NCBI GenBank assembly: GCA_027382625.1
Contig: JAJKFJ010020887.1
Coordinates: 1-22,280 of the forward strand
DNA from: Tetmemena sp. SeJ-2015
Taxonomy: Eukaryota > Ciliophora > Spirotrichea > Sporadotrichida > Oxytrichidae
Reading direction: 5' to 3'
DNA length: 22,280 bases
In this document: piece after piece, positions 1-12,500 of the stretch
Position numbering within the stretch: position 1 is the first letter of the stretch
Layout of the letters: every line of letters starts with the position of its first letter
Translations under genes and position numbers: made by a program
The notes under the pieces: model-generated
Told to the model about the DNA's origin: nothing
Database searches by the model: none
What the model saw: the letters and a program-made list of their open reading frames with translations, nothing else

Positions 1-1131
1 TAATAATAAGCACTTTTTTCCTAACAGTATAATGCAACTACTATGTTTATCGAGCATAACATGTTTTATTAAGTGACTAAAATTTGCTTTAAAAAACCTA
101 TTTCTTGGATGTTTTTACTCTGAGTAGAAATTTTTAATCTTAAAAATTCTTATTTTTTTTGCTTTCCGGCCTTTTTTTAGCTTAATTAGCGATTTTTAAA
201 TTTAAATATTATAAAGTGGAAGGAGTATGTTAATTTCCGCCCCCCCTTCCCTTTCTTTTAATTCCAATGATGTAAAACTACAAATATTATTTACTAACAA
301 TTTAATCTTGGATTTCAAATTATTGCAAACCATTTAAAATCCACCCCCGTCATAATTTGTCTTATATCTTCAAATACAACGAAATTATACAATAAAATTT
401 TTGGCCCATTGAATGAAGAAAAGTAAAAAGGTTTCATGCTATTTACCTAATCATAATTTAAAATTCTATAGTAACGTGATAGAGCCATACTATTTTATAA
501 AAGCGTTTTATTAAATACCTAGGGTTCTAATATTGATTAACTTTGGATTCTTAAATAATAATTTAAGTAATAAAATAAAAATATCTATCTTAAAATTGAT
601 TGCCTTATCCCAATTGGATGGAGATCGGTACTATGCAACTATTGTTGATAGTTTCATCCTATTCTTTCTATGGATTTATATCAATCTATAAATACGATGG
701 TAGCATTTATATTTTTAAAAAAAAATCTCACTGAAAATTAGCAGAAATTGAAACTCATACTTATAAAATTATTTTTGTCGTCTTATTCATTTTTTTATAT
801 TTATAAAAAGCTAGAATTATTATATGCCCAAATGCTTATAAATATTCAGGGTCTGAATTAAGAAAAAAATCCTAGAAAACTGAGAAAACATTTTGAGATG
901 TTTAGGTGACATTTTATAATTTTTATTTCAAGTAAAATTTTTCAAAGTTCAACTTTTTTTTTTTAAAAATCTAAATTTCCACATCTAATAACTAGAAAAC
1001 AGATATTTTCGTTTCTGTAGCTCAATAGATCAATGTAGGATATTAGCATTACAGCATTTCATTTTGGCTTGAAATCTATCCTAAAAATTCAAGTCCTGTT
1101 ATTTAGTTAAGTTCATTTAAATTCGTATATA
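1..1131. other. AT-rich DNA, no gene seen
   Basis: This stretch is AT-rich with many A and T runs. No frame in either strand gave a protein-like run that I would defend, even reading TAA and TAG as Gln. The only structured signal is the C-run at about 241-247 with its upstream sequence, listed separately as a possible element end. Confidence 0.5.
168..247. repeat. Possible right end of a G-run/C-run inverted-repeat element
   Basis: The stretch ends in TTTCCG followed by seven C. It resembles the right end of the 820-bp element at 11775-12594, which ends CACTTCCGT plus nine C. Upstream, GGCCTTTTTTTAGCT resembles GGCATTTTTAGAC in the same position of that element. The matching left end is not visible and may lie before base 1. 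The match is short and could be chance. Confidence 0.25.
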
Positions 1132-2472
1132 CTGAATATTTTTTCATAATTTTGAGAATGATAAATTTTAATCAACTATAAAGTTATGAAATTTAACTGC
1201 CAACTAGTGAGTATAACTTTATAGAACTATCTTTTATTGATGTCAATGATTGAGATCTTTTTAAACATAGCAATGTTTTTCTTTTCTTGCACCTACACTA
1301 CTCTGTGTTTCAATCTCAATTTCTCTCTAAGTTTTGTGTTCTTCTTGAAATAGCTATAGGTTTCATGAATCTTATCTTTGGAGTTTTATGATAAGTGTAG
1401 ACTTCTTTGTTTCTTTATAAATAAGGATATCGTGTAAAGTGAGTCTAATTTAACTTTACACTTTAGTTTAAGATTGCCTTTGGCTATGGCCTATATTTGA
1501 TGTAGTGACTGAGTGGTAGTTAATTGAAAGCAATGATTCTAATTTAAGAAAAGTATGAATTGGATGTTTTTAATTTTATCAAAAAGTATGAATAGGACAA
1601 TTTTAATTTAACAATCACTAAAACACTCACTGAGGCTAATTTATGATCATATTTCAAATTTGTGTCTGTTTGTGACTGTTTTCGCAAAGTGACACAATTC
1701 GACACTCATTTCCATAATGCAGCTATATTGAAATTCTATCGTCTAATTGTACTCCTTATCACTAAAATAACTCTTATCAACTAAATCGCAGATAGTATAT
1801 AGAAAGCGCTTATTAAATTAGGAAAACTAAAATTCCTACTAGAAAAAACTATCAAAGAAAAAGAAAACTAAAAGTTTAAAGCTAAGTGACACTAACATAG
1901 ACAACTACTTGGGATCTTAAATTAGATTTAAAACAACAAAGACATTGCTACTTTTTTCAATACTGATAACAAAATCCAAATTTGAAAATGGCCTTACAAT
2001 AATCTTTTGACACTTGATATCACAAAAAATATTGTATTGATCCACTTTCAACTTATTGAGGAGTCAAGCTTGTCTACTTTAATGAATTGTTGTAGAATGG
2101 AAATCATTTAGAAGGAAGAAATATCAGACAAAGAAAAAAAGATATTTATAGGTATAATAAGAATGAGAATGAATAACTCCAGATCCATACTATAAAACTA
2201 CTCTCAGAGATCTCAATTATTTATGACAAGACTATTTACAAAGCATTATCGTAGATTTGCTCAAGTGTTATAAAGTGAGAGAGAAAAATAAAAATGCTGG
2301 ATATGAATTTGAAAAGAAGTCATTGAGCATAGATGAATCAGTGGCTGGTATTTACTGGTTTATGACTTAACAAATAAGCTTTATTAATTCAAAGGAGGAG
2401 AACAAGTAGTATATCGAGTTAATAAATTTATCATTAAAGTGATTCTCAAATTCTGAATGAAATTATCAGATT
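1132..2472 (+). repeat. 1.3 kb direct repeat, copy 1
   Basis: This copy matches 7862-9178 in the same orientation with an offset of about 6.7 kb. Both start at TGAATATTTTTTCATAATTT and end at GAAATTATCAG. The part from about 1620 to 2340 is nearly identical to copy 2 (8330-9040), including long exact stretches. The first 480 bases and the last 100 differ more. The interval between the copies has no retroelement-like coding region that I can see, so a segmental duplication fits better than a pair of LTRs. Confidence 0.9.
1509..2442 (+). pseudogene. Decayed or IES-interrupted coding region in repeat copy 1
   Basis: I do not recognise the protein. With TAA and TAG as Gln, one frame runs from 1509 to 2303 broken only by TGA at 1644, 1887 and 1983, ending at TGA 2304. 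It contains helix-like runs such as IADSIQKALIKLGKLKFLLE and RQLLGILNQIQNNKDIATFF. Near 2150-2280 another frame is better (QLQIHTIKLLSEISIIYDKT), and from about 2277 to the TGA at 2440 a third frame gives SIDESVAGIYWFMTQQISF. The Leu/Ile-rich amphipathic pattern would suit an all-helical repeat protein, but that is a guess. The frame changes and TGA codons mean either a dead copy or germline DNA whose eliminated inserts I could not place. Copy 2 shares at least the second TGA. Confidence 0.4.
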
Positions 2473-4279
2473 GTTATCAATGCACTTCTCTCTCTCTTTC
2501 TCTTTCTTTTGTTTTTCCTCTTTTATAAATTGTTAACAAAATTTACCTTTTTATTTTAAAATTTAGCATTGCAAAGTAAACTTTATATTACAATTCTAAA
2601 CAGTCTTATAGTTTTTATTACTTCAGCATCACATTAGAGTAAACTCCTATTCAGTCGGGAATATATATTGACACTTCCAGTGCTAGTGTTTACTTTGTCG
2701 TCAATACTATTAAATATATTAAACAAAAAATTATTTCAATTTAAAAACCCCATTTTTTAATTCAAAAAATTTAATCATAAAAAATTTTTAATACAAATTA
2801 TTTTAAAAAATTACGTTTTCTACAAATATTCTTAAAACCTCGCATAGCTCATTTTTAGCAAGAGATTAGATTTTTCCACTGATGGTTCTTTATACGCAAT
2901 ATTTTCGATGCTTCATATCTAAAAAACCCTTTTAAAAATTTATAAAAATTTTTTTTTTAAATTTTTAAGGGGGGAGGAAATTTTATTTTTTTATTTTAAC
3001 TGTGAAAAAGATTAAAAAGCAGGGGATTAAACTCTTCCCAAATTCTTCTTTTACAAATTTTGGTAATATTTAAATTTTTTATTTTGGGGGAAAACTTGAA
3101 ACCATATTTTTAATGAACGTATTAAAACAATTTTTTTTTAAATATCACCCAAGGAAATTTAATTATTAAACTCCATTTAATTTAAATTTTTATAAAAAAA
3201 AAACTTTTTAAATATTTAAATTAAAACTTTTTAGGGGCCATTTTTCCCAAAATTTTAAAGTGAAAGGAGAGATTTTCAAAGGGGGATTTTTCTAAAAAAA
3301 GGGCCTAAAAATTTCCTTTTCGGGGAAGGGCGGGGGGTTTTTTAATATTAATGAATTCTAAAACAACCTCTAACCCTCCACTTGTGAAAAATTTGGGGCG
3401 GGTTTAAATTTTTTAAAATTCTGAGACACTATAAAAAATTGAAAAAATAAAAAAAATTTTATCAAAATTCAAATTTTATTTTAAATTAATTTTTATTTTG
3501 GATAGAAAAAAATAGAATTTATTTTGGAAATTTTTTCAAAGATAAAAAAAATTAAATATCTAAGTTTAAAAGAGAATTAAATAAAAAATTTTTCAAATTC
3601 TTAAAAAAAAAATTTTAAAATTAATTTGGAAAAAAAATTGCAATTTTAATCTTTTAAATTTTTTCTAAAAAAAAATTTTTTTTTTTCGAGAAAAATAAAA
3701 TTTTAAAAAATTGGAATTAAAAAAGATTTTAATTTTTTTTTACCTAACCCCTCATTTTTTTTGTTTTTCTTTAAATTTAAAAAAGGGCCATTGGTTTAAA
3801 ATTTTTAAATTTTAAAAAAATTAAAAAAAATTAAAATTAAAATTAAAAATAAGAAAAAATTGGTTTTTAAACAGTTTTAAAATTTTTAAAAAAGGGAATT
3901 TCCAAATTAAAATTAAAAAAAGGAGTTTTCCCAAAAAAAAACTTTAAAATTGGGTTTTAAAAAAAATTTTTTTGTTTTTTTTCTTTAAAGCAAAATAAAA
4001 TATACTCAAATAGCAATAATTTCATTATTGACTTTAATTTAATTTATAAAATTTAAAATTTCCTGAGATGAGTGCTCCATTAAAAAAATTTGTAATAATT
4101 TAAACTCTTATTTTGTTAAAATAGCATCAAATTGTATAAAACAAATGAAATCTGGGACACATAACAGCTGTAACCTCTAAAATCCATTTAATTTTATTAT
4201 CTACTTCATATATTTGTATATTATTTTTCTTCCTATTGAAAAAAAAATATTTTAATAGATCTATAAATTATTTTTAAAA
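2473..4279. other. AT-rich low-complexity stretch, no gene seen
   Basis: A pyrimidine tract rich in CT and CTTT lies at about 2486-2523. From about 2700 to 4000 the sequence is dominated by alternating runs of A, T and sometimes G, such as AAAATTTTTAAAAAATT and TCGGGGAAGGGCGGGGGG. This texture differs from the flanks and resembles poorly polished long-read consensus more than a biological repeat. No coding frame is supported. Confidence 0.5.
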
Positions 4280-4516
4280 ATGCTAAATAAATAAGGTGTA
4301 TAGTATTTTAAAGAGAATCTGTTTTAATTGAATCAATATAAGCCAGAGTAGAATGCAAAGAGCAGAGCGATAAGAAAAATGGTATATCATAGTAAATCAA
4401 ATTCAATAGTAGCCTGCTTCGATGACCCAAGCAATCCTTTAAAATAATTAAATTAGAAATTTTATTAAGAATAATTTCTGTATTTATATTGCATATTAAA
4501 AGAATAAACTCTCTGA
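4280..4516 (+). CDS. Small hypothetical open frame (78 codons)
   Basis: An ATG at 4280 opens a frame of 78 codons ending at TGA 4514-4516 with TAA and TAG read as Gln. The middle (about 4340-4440) is less AT-rich than its surroundings and gives KMVYHSKSNSIVACFDDPSN. I recognise no family. A second frame is also open across part of the stretch, and a TGA-free run of this length is expected by chance in such AT-rich DNA. It may be a single coding segment of a fragmented gene or nothing. Confidence 0.2.
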
Positions 4517-5070
4517 AAATATTTTTTTAAAAAATGTGACAGCCATTTATATACATAATAATATAAATTAGAGACTGAGCTTATTTATTATGACGAAATT
4601 TTAATTATAAAATAATTTGTTATCGCAATTAAATAAAGTGTTGGCTGAGCTGTTTGAAGAGTTAGCTTTGATTGACTATAATTTCTTCTTTTATAATTTA
4701 ATATTCAATCGCTAATCTAAAGTGATCCACTCAGCCTGTATTATTCATAAAATTCTTCGCATGCTAATTCAACAGCAATTGATTTTAAGACAGTTATTTA
4801 TATTTTTTACAGCCTTTATTATTACTTATAGGTAAAAATAATTCTTCATAGTCAATGCCAGGGCTGTTGATATCTTACTAGGATGATTCAAATTTGTAAT
4901 TAAAAATATAACTTAAATTAAACTTTTTTTTAAATTATGATTAAATAAACCTAACTTTAAAATATTTATTCTTAAATTTAATTTGTAAGAAACTTTTTAC
5001 TAAATTAAGTCTATTTGGAGAGCAATCTATTCTTCTAGACCATAATTATAAATCATAGCATTAAGCTTTT
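4517..5070. other. AT-rich DNA, no gene seen
   Basis: Ordinary AT-rich sequence between the small open frame and the inverted-repeat element. No protein-like run, RNA gene or repeat was noticed. Confidence 0.4.
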
Positions 5071-5649
5071 GGGGGGGCCTTTCCTCGTCATCACTTTTTT
5101 TATGAAAGTATGGAATATTATGATCTAGCCTAAAATTAGCCAAAAACACCAATTTCTAAGTCCAATTTTAAATTCGAAGGGTCTATCCAGGCCAAATTTT
5201 TAATTTAGAAAAGTTGGATTCATTTTTCAAAAATAAACTCTAGATTCAATCTTTCAGAAGATTTTATTTAAAACTAGCTGCATTTTATATAAAACTTATA
5301 GAAATAAATGGAAAAAAAGTTGTAATAGACATATTTAGATTTTTAAAAAAATTTTTTTTTTAAATTTAAATAAAAATAAATTAAATTTTTTAAAAAAATC
5401 TTAAAAATGCTTTTAAAAAATTTTTTTTTAAATTTTTAATTTTTTATTTTCCCTTTTTAAATTTAAAATTTTCCCAAAAAAATTTAAAATTTAATTTTTA
5501 AAAAAAATTAAATTTTTAAAATTTAAAAAATTTGGGCCCTTCGAATTTAAATTTGGACTTAGAAATTGGTGTTTTTGGCTAATTTTTGGCTAGATAAAAA
5601 TTTTTCCCTATTTTTATAAAAAAAGTGGGTGAAGAGGAAAGGCCCCCCC
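5071..5649. mobile_element. Inverted-repeat element starting with a G7 run
   Basis: The left arm (about 5071-5185) starts GGGGGGGCCTTTCCTC. The reverse complement of the right arm (about 5534-5649) starts the same way. The arms share AGCCAAAAACACCAATTTCT and ATTCGAAGGG as long matches, with small differences between. The centre is low-complexity A/T. The end structure (G7, then a GC-rich block, then an AGCCAAAAA-type block) resembles the element at 11775-12594, so both may be one family of non-autonomous elements. No clear target duplication is visible, perhaps because the sequence around the right arm looks unreliable. No transposase frame is present. Confidence 0.6.
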
Positions 5650-7861
5650 AAATTTTTTTCATTTTAAAAAATTTTTTCTAGGAAAATAACCTCCAAAAGG
5701 GGTTTAATTTAAAAAAAAAATTTCAAAAATTTTTTAAAATTTTTAAAAAAAATTTTTTTTTAAAATTAAAAATTTTTTTTTAAAAATTTAATTTAAAAAA
5801 AAGTTTAATTTAAAAATTATTTTTTAAAAACAAATTTAATTTTCCTTTTTTTAAATATAAATTCATTTTTAAAATTTTTTTAAACCTTTTTTAAGTTAAA
5901 AAATAAACGTTCCAACTTATTTTTGTCTTGATCTCCAATATATTTGATATAATTACTGAATTTAATTAAATTGGAATGAATATTGATTTTATTTGTTTAA
6001 AAATTGATTAAGGTTAATATGACTCAGGTACTGATAATGTTAATATGTATTGGGCCAATTCCTCAATATTTAATTAAAAAAATAGTAATTAATTTTTTAT
6101 TATTAAATATAGAAATTAATATTGATTTGGTTCAATTTAAATTTTAATTAATTAGGTACTGAGATTTAAATATATTATGAAGTGATTTTATTAAAAATTA
6201 TAAGCATATAAAAATTATTAATTTGAAATGCTATTAGAATTTGATTGCTATTATAAAATTAAGGAACTGTTGTTAATAAAACTGAATCCATTATCTGCTT
6301 TTTTAATGAATTAGTATAGTTAAATTTTCCCAAAGCAGATTAAAAAGCTCAGGATAATAACACATAATTGAATCGTAATTATTCATATTATTGTAGATAA
6401 ATATTAAAATGCTCTATTATGTATATTGATTCGAAATAAAATTTATCTCATTTTCCTTACAATTTTATCTAAGTAATAAACAAAATTACCAATCTACATT
6501 TTCAATCTTTAAATTATTTGATTCCAAACAACGATCTTAGCTTTAAATTTGTCTATTATCATAATCTTAGGAAATTAATATCAATAAAGAAATTCTTATT
6601 TATAGCTATTTCTCATAAATTAAGAGAATTAAAATACAACTAAAATACAAGGTGTTTAATATAGAATTATATAATAAATAAGAGAATATTGAATAAGTAT
6701 TTATATAAATTATAAGATGAATATGAATGAATAATTAGCTATTTAAAATAAAGAGAAATACAACTGAAGTAAATTACAGGGTGGAATTTAATTGAGATCA
6801 TTAATTAATTAGAAAGCATAAATAAGATAATAATCTAACGAAATCTAAATCAAATTCTAGAGATGATTCAATCAAGTAGGGGCTAGGTCTTAATATTTCT
6901 GAGAGCATGATTTGAAGTAAGACAATTAGTAAAAAGTTTAAGACTATTTTTATCAATAATCACATGTTTTTAGCCAATCAGAAATATACTCTCAATCACG
7001 AACTCATAGATTAATGAGTAAAGTCTACTAAAGCAAATATAGAACTCTAAAGGCATATTGTTTTCCCTAAACGCATTCTAAAAACTACACTAAAAAATAT
7101 GAAATTTACTCTCAGTTGTATTCCTACTAGTAATTAAAAATTCTCATCTTTTTCAGTTGTATTTCTCTTTATTTAAAATCGCTGATTATGCATTAATATT
7201 CACCTTATTTTCCCATCATTTTAGGGGTAGGAATTTTTAATTTAAAAAAAAATATAACTTTAAAAATTTAAAATTTTAGAATTTTAAAAAATTAATTCTT
7301 ATATTTAAAATTTTATATTTAATATAATAAAATTTTCAATAAATAAAAATAAATCCCTTTTTTATTCAAGTTTAATTTATTATAAAATATATCACTATTT
7401 TAAAAAAAATTTTATAAAATTTATAATTCCTTTTAAATTTTCAATAGAATTTATAATTTTAAGATTTTACCTTACGTTAAAAATAAAATATTTTTTTAAA
7501 TTATATCCCAAATTAACATCTATAAGCAATTACAAAATGCAAACATTTTATACTATAATATATTAGCAATAAAAAATTATGGGACAAATTTTAAAAAATT
7601 TCTTACTTCAAAAAAAAGAGAGAGTGAAATTGTAAACTTTTATTTCCTCTTTTTTGGGAAATCTCTTTTATAAGATTTAAATTTAACCAAAAAATCTGAA
7701 GGAGAATTATAATGAAAATTAAAAATTAAATATAAAAATTCTTTATAATATTTAATTAAAATTATTTTTGTTTAAATTTTTTTAATTTTTTATTTGGAAA
7801 AATTTTTTTTTTAAGAAATTTAAATTTGCAAAGTTAGTTAGGAAGAAAAATTTTTTATAAT
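5650..7861. other. AT-rich DNA, no gene seen
   Basis: Two blocks (to about 5925, and about 7215-7860) consist mainly of A and T runs like the 2700-4000 block. Between them, 5930-7210 is more normal AT-rich sequence with no convincing coding frame, RNA gene or repeat. Confidence 0.45.
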
Positions 7862-9178
7862 TGAATATTTTTTCATAATTTTGAGAATGATAAATTTTAA
7901 TCAACTATAAAAATTATGAAATTTAACTCCAACTTTGGGTATAAATTATAGAACTATCTTTTATTATGTCAATGATTAGACTTTTTAAACATAGCAAAAG
8001 TTTTTTTTTTCTTGCACCACACTACTTGTGTTTCAATCTCAATTTTTTCTCTAATTTTTTTTCTTCTTGAAAAGTATAGGTTTTATGAATCATCTTTTGG
8101 ATTTTATGATAAATGTAGACCCTTTTTTCTTTTTAAAAAAAATATCGGTAAAGTGAGTCTAATTTAAATTTTCACTTTAGTTTAAGATTGCCTTTGGCTA
8201 TGGGCCAATTTGATGTATACTGAGTATAGTTAATTGAAACAAGATTCTAATTTTAAAAAAATATGAATTGGATGTTTTTAATTTTACAAAAAGTAGAATA
8301 GGACAATTTTTAAATTTAACAATCACTAAAACACTCACTGAGGCTAATTTATGATCATATTTCAAATTTGTGTCTGTTTGTGACTGTTTTCGCAAAGTGA
8401 CACAATTCGACACTCATTTCCATAATGCAGCTATATTGAAATTCTATCGTCTAATTGTACTCCTTATCACTAAAATAACTCTTATCAACTAAATCGCAGA
8501 TAGTATATAGAAAGCGCTTATTAAATTAGGAAAACTAAAATTCCTACTAGAAAAAACTATCAAAGAAAAAGAAAACTAAAAGTTTAAAGCTAAGTGACAC
8601 TAACATAGACAACTACTTGGGATCTTAAATTAGATTTAAAACAACAAAGACATTACTACTTCTTTCAATATTTATAAAAAATCCAAATTTGTAAAGAGCC
8701 CTACAATAAACTTTTGACACTTGATATCACAAAAATATTGTATTGATCCACTTTCAACTTATTGAGGAGTCAAGCTTGTCTACTTTAATGAATTGTTGTA
8801 GAATGGAAATCATTTAGAAGGAAGAAATATCAGACAAAGAAAAAAAGATATTTATAGGTATAATAAGAATGAGAATGAATAACTCCAGATCCATACTATA
8901 AAACTACTCTCAGAGATCTCAATTATTTATGACAAGACTATTTACAAAGCATTATCGTAGATTTGCTCAAGTGTTATAAAGTGAGAGAGAAAAATAAAAA
9001 TGCTGGATATGAATTTGAAAAGAAGTCATTGAGCATAGATGAATTAGAGGCTGGTATTTTCTTGTTTATGACTTAACAAATAAGCTTTATTAATTCAAAC
9101 GATGAGAACAAGTAGTATATCGAGTTAATAAATTGATCATTAAAGTTATTCTCAAATTCTCAATGAAATTATCAGAAT
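7862..9178 (+). repeat. 1.3 kb direct repeat, copy 2
   Basis: This is the second copy of 1132-2472. From about 8330 to 9040 it is nearly identical to copy 1. Before 8330 it differs by many one- or two-base losses and lengthened T or A runs, which looks like consensus error rather than neutral change. Past 9040 there are real substitutions, for example GATGAATTAGAGG against GATGAATCAGTGG. The repeat ends only about 40 bases before the first coding segment of the main gene. Confidence 0.9.
8225..9136 (+). pseudogene. Decayed or IES-interrupted coding region in repeat copy 2
   Basis: This is the counterpart of the coding remnant in copy 1. The AILKFYR to FKAK stretch is conserved, as is the TGA after it. 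Near the end, copy 2 reads ELEAGIFLFMTQQISF where copy 1 reads ESVAGIYWFMTQQISF and then meets TGA at 9134-9136, about 15 codons before the position equivalent to copy 1's stop. Some differences are substitutions that keep a readable protein, so the region may have been under coding constraint after duplication. The product is unknown. Confidence 0.35.
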
Positions 9179-9215
9179 GTAATTATAATTTTCAACTAAA
9201 TATATTCTATAATTA

Positions 9216-9515
9216 TATTATGTAAACGTATAGGCAGATTTTACCTCCTCCCCGAGTAACATTAACTATGTTTATTTGTTTTATGTTGCTATGAGCTACA
9301 AAAACAATGAGTTTGACTATTTAGGAGGATTTTATGATGGTGATAACAAAAGAGCTTTTATTTTTGGCTATAAAAATAGAAAACAACAATGTACTGACTA
9401 TCCCAGAAGAACTGAGTTAGATATCTAGGATGAAATGTATTTTAATTATAAATTAAAAGACTTTAAAAATATGTTTTTCTTCTTAGATTTTCTGGTCAAA
9501 TTATTTGTTATTTGA
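9216..9515 (+). CDS. First visible coding segment of the CADG-type gene
   Basis: The frame runs from 9216 through an ATG at 9291 to TGA 9513-9515, with one TAG read as Gln upstream of the ATG and another inside. It reads NYVYLFYVAMSYKNNEFDYL, then GGFYDGDNKRAFIFGY. Protein-like sequence already precedes the ATG, so that ATG need not be the start. The last 12 or so codons are Phe/Leu-rich and probably lie past the real segment end. The alternating aromatic and Gly-rich pattern resembles the beta-rich N-terminal half of the ciliate family. A similar segment occurs at 21619-21882. Confidence 0.5.
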
Positions 9516-12500
9516 AATTTTTTTTATAATAAATCTTGCTTTATACTTATTTCTATAAAATCAAATTTTAATTATTTAGTAAGCATTCTCACTAAATTTA
9601 TGTAATAAGAAAAAAAAATAAAGAGATAATACTGCGAAAATATGGTCAATCTTTAACTCAATATAATTGAATAGTTATCTTTTAAAAAAATTTAAATTTC
9701 TATTTTAATTAACTTTATTTAATAATTCAAATTAATGTTTACATTAAGGCTTATTTAAATCATATCATAATTAAAGTAATTATTAGTTAATCTTTTAACA
9801 AATTAAATTCTAATTTAATAAATCTTAATGTATATTCAAATTAACTTTTAAATTAAATTTGGGTGCTATTTAATCATAATCAGTAGTCTTAAAATGTATT
9901 AGACTATATTTCTTATTTATAACCTAGCTCACAACTTTAACAATAGTTAAATTTATTGTTTAACATAAATGATATATCTAATCACTTTTAAATTTAAGTG
10001 TAATAAATGGATTTGGCTGTTTTGTGGATTATAAATATAGTTATTTCTTTTTTTAAAATTGACGCTAAAATCTTTGTAACTAAGGTGAGCTTATTTATTG
10101 CTTTAACTTCAATACTAGTATCTAATCCGAAATTTGAGAGAGTAATGACAATGGATGGGCTGATTCCTGCTGGTATAAATAAGGATCTCTTCGTAGAGGA
10201 CCCTGACTTTGAGATATTAGTAGATGCTTGTGTTCTTCAAAAATGCTATGACTTAAAAGCAATCAATTATACATTCTATATAAGGAACTCAGACTAGTCT
10301 TAATAGTGGAGCAAAAATGTTCTTGTGACTGCAAACAAAAATAACTAGTTTCTTCTCACCTTGATTAATTTATTTATATTGAAGGTAAGAAGTTATGCCT
10401 CTAAATTATAGCATTAAGTATTCTTCTTGCTTAATGATGATTTTTAATAGAGAACTGAGATTGAGGAGAAATTTTCATTAAAACCTAGTTTTAGGATATA
10501 ATCTAATCCCGTTTTATATCTTGACAAAATCAGATGGGTATATGGCTTTTAAAAGTAGATAGACTTCTAATTAAAAAGCTGCTCAGAGTCTTACTTATAA
10601 AACTACGATTTCATTGATTAAGGCAGCACAAGTTATCAAATTCAAATCGCTTTGAACTTATTTTTAAGTTTGACTTATATGATAGGAAAACCTAATTTGG
10701 ACATCCAAGTTTTATTATTGTTAAGTAGCTACCAGAAAGAGCAGTCCTAATTGTTTAATTTTATTTTGTGGATCTACTACTATCTAGATCAGTCTAAACC
10801 TATTTTAAATTTTTTAAAGAAGCTTATTTGTAAAATATTATTCATATTTTTTATGTCCTAAAATAAATTTAACAATAAATTAAAAAAATAATTAAGCTGA
10901 GTGCCTCGCTAAGCGATGATAACATATTACCTAGTTGCTTTAGTTTAATATAAAACTCTATGAATCTCAGAGTATCTTCAAGCAAGCCCTCCGATGCAGG
11001 TGTGTATGATATCACACTAAACTTTATCTACTTGCTCGACAAAAAGAATATTTATATAAATTTATTCACTTATTATCTTGTCAAAGAAAGGAACTACTGT
11101 GCTCTTCAAGCAAATCAATTTAAACTTCGTGATAATTAAAGATCCATATGATTATCCTCCCTAGTTTACTACAACTGTTCAAAATGTATAGATCCAGGCT
11201 GGCACTTCCTTAAAAATCAATTTGCCAAAAATCTATGATAAAGAGCAAGATGAATGCGAAATATTCAATCTTATATAATTTAAATTTGGAATTAAAATAT
11301 TTTTTATTTCGATTTACTCACTTAAAGCTAATGATAATTTAAATAGTAGTTAAAACAGTAGGAGTTTCTGATATTATAAGTTTAGATTTATTTTTAGATG
11401 GGAAAGCAGTGATGAATATAAAGGCTGATCTTGGAACAGAGGGTTTTATCTATCGGATCTAGCTCTAAGTTTAAGAAGTGAAAGATAAAACCAAATTTGA
11501 TACTACTTCATTTTAGATTATCGTAGCAACTCCAATTGAAAAGCAGATCATCGGGTCAGGTTTCAATTCTGAGATATCAAAGAAAAAAATATAAAGTCTT
11601 TAGTTCCTCTTATTTAAAGTGTAGACTTAGGATCCATTTTCAATTATCAGTCTAATTCTTGGACATCAAATAAAGATTTGATATTTACTGGAACAAAATT
11701 AAATTTCATAATTTGGGAAATTCTCACATTTTTTCCTCTAATTACTGATAATTAATTAGTTTAAATGAAAATACGGGGGGGACGGAAGTGCACACCTCCC
11801 TAAATATGAACAAAATCCCAATAAAAGTGTCCAATATAGTGTCAAAATCAGCTAAAAATGCCAAAAAATAAGTAATTTTGGCTTTTAAAATTTCAAGTAG
11901 GGTCATTTTAATGAATTAGTTTATTCAATGGAAGTATCTAATTAATTTATTTATTGAATATAATATTGATGGTGATTGATGTTAAGATTATGTTTTATTC
12001 CCCAAAAACAACTAAGTATCATTTCATTACTTTATATTAAGCTTATTTTAAAGAGGTCATCTGTTCTATAGTGAGTCCCCAGATAGCTGGATAATTTGAG
12101 AACTTATTTAAACCATGAATTTTTATGATTATTCTTAGACATTTGTACATATAATTGTAAGATCCTCTAAAGAATGTGAGTGTTATCAATTGAATTTGCA
12201 GTAGTGGATTTTATGTAATTGCAGATTAGTGATCTTGGCTTTTATATTAAACTTGTAAAATTCTTCTTTAAATATATTCAAGTTAAGATTTCAAAAAATT
12301 TTGATAAAACAACCAAATCACATATTAAAAAACTGAAGGGCGAATCATAATTAATATATGCAAGCTCTATTATCTTCATAAGACTTTATAGTTCATGAGT
12401 AAAATAGAGCTCGTAATAATATTTTAAGGTTCATTTCATAAAATTTGAAATCATAAATTTTGACCCTTATGGAAATTTTGAAAGCTAAAAATTCTTAATT

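Noticed and set aside
8198..8413. Minus-strand 71-codon open frame in repeat copy 2
   Set aside because: Copy 1 does not keep the same frame, and the plus-strand frames in the repeat are more protein-like.
1132..9178. LTR retrotransposon with 1.3 kb LTRs
   Set aside because: No reverse transcriptase, integrase or gag-like frame lies between the copies, there are no TG...CA ends or target duplication, and the repeats contain a coding remnant.
11581..11600. Programmed +1 frameshifting of the Euplotes type
   Set aside because: That system uses TAA/TAG as stops at shift sites, whereas here TAA and TAG occur throughout coding frames as sense codons.
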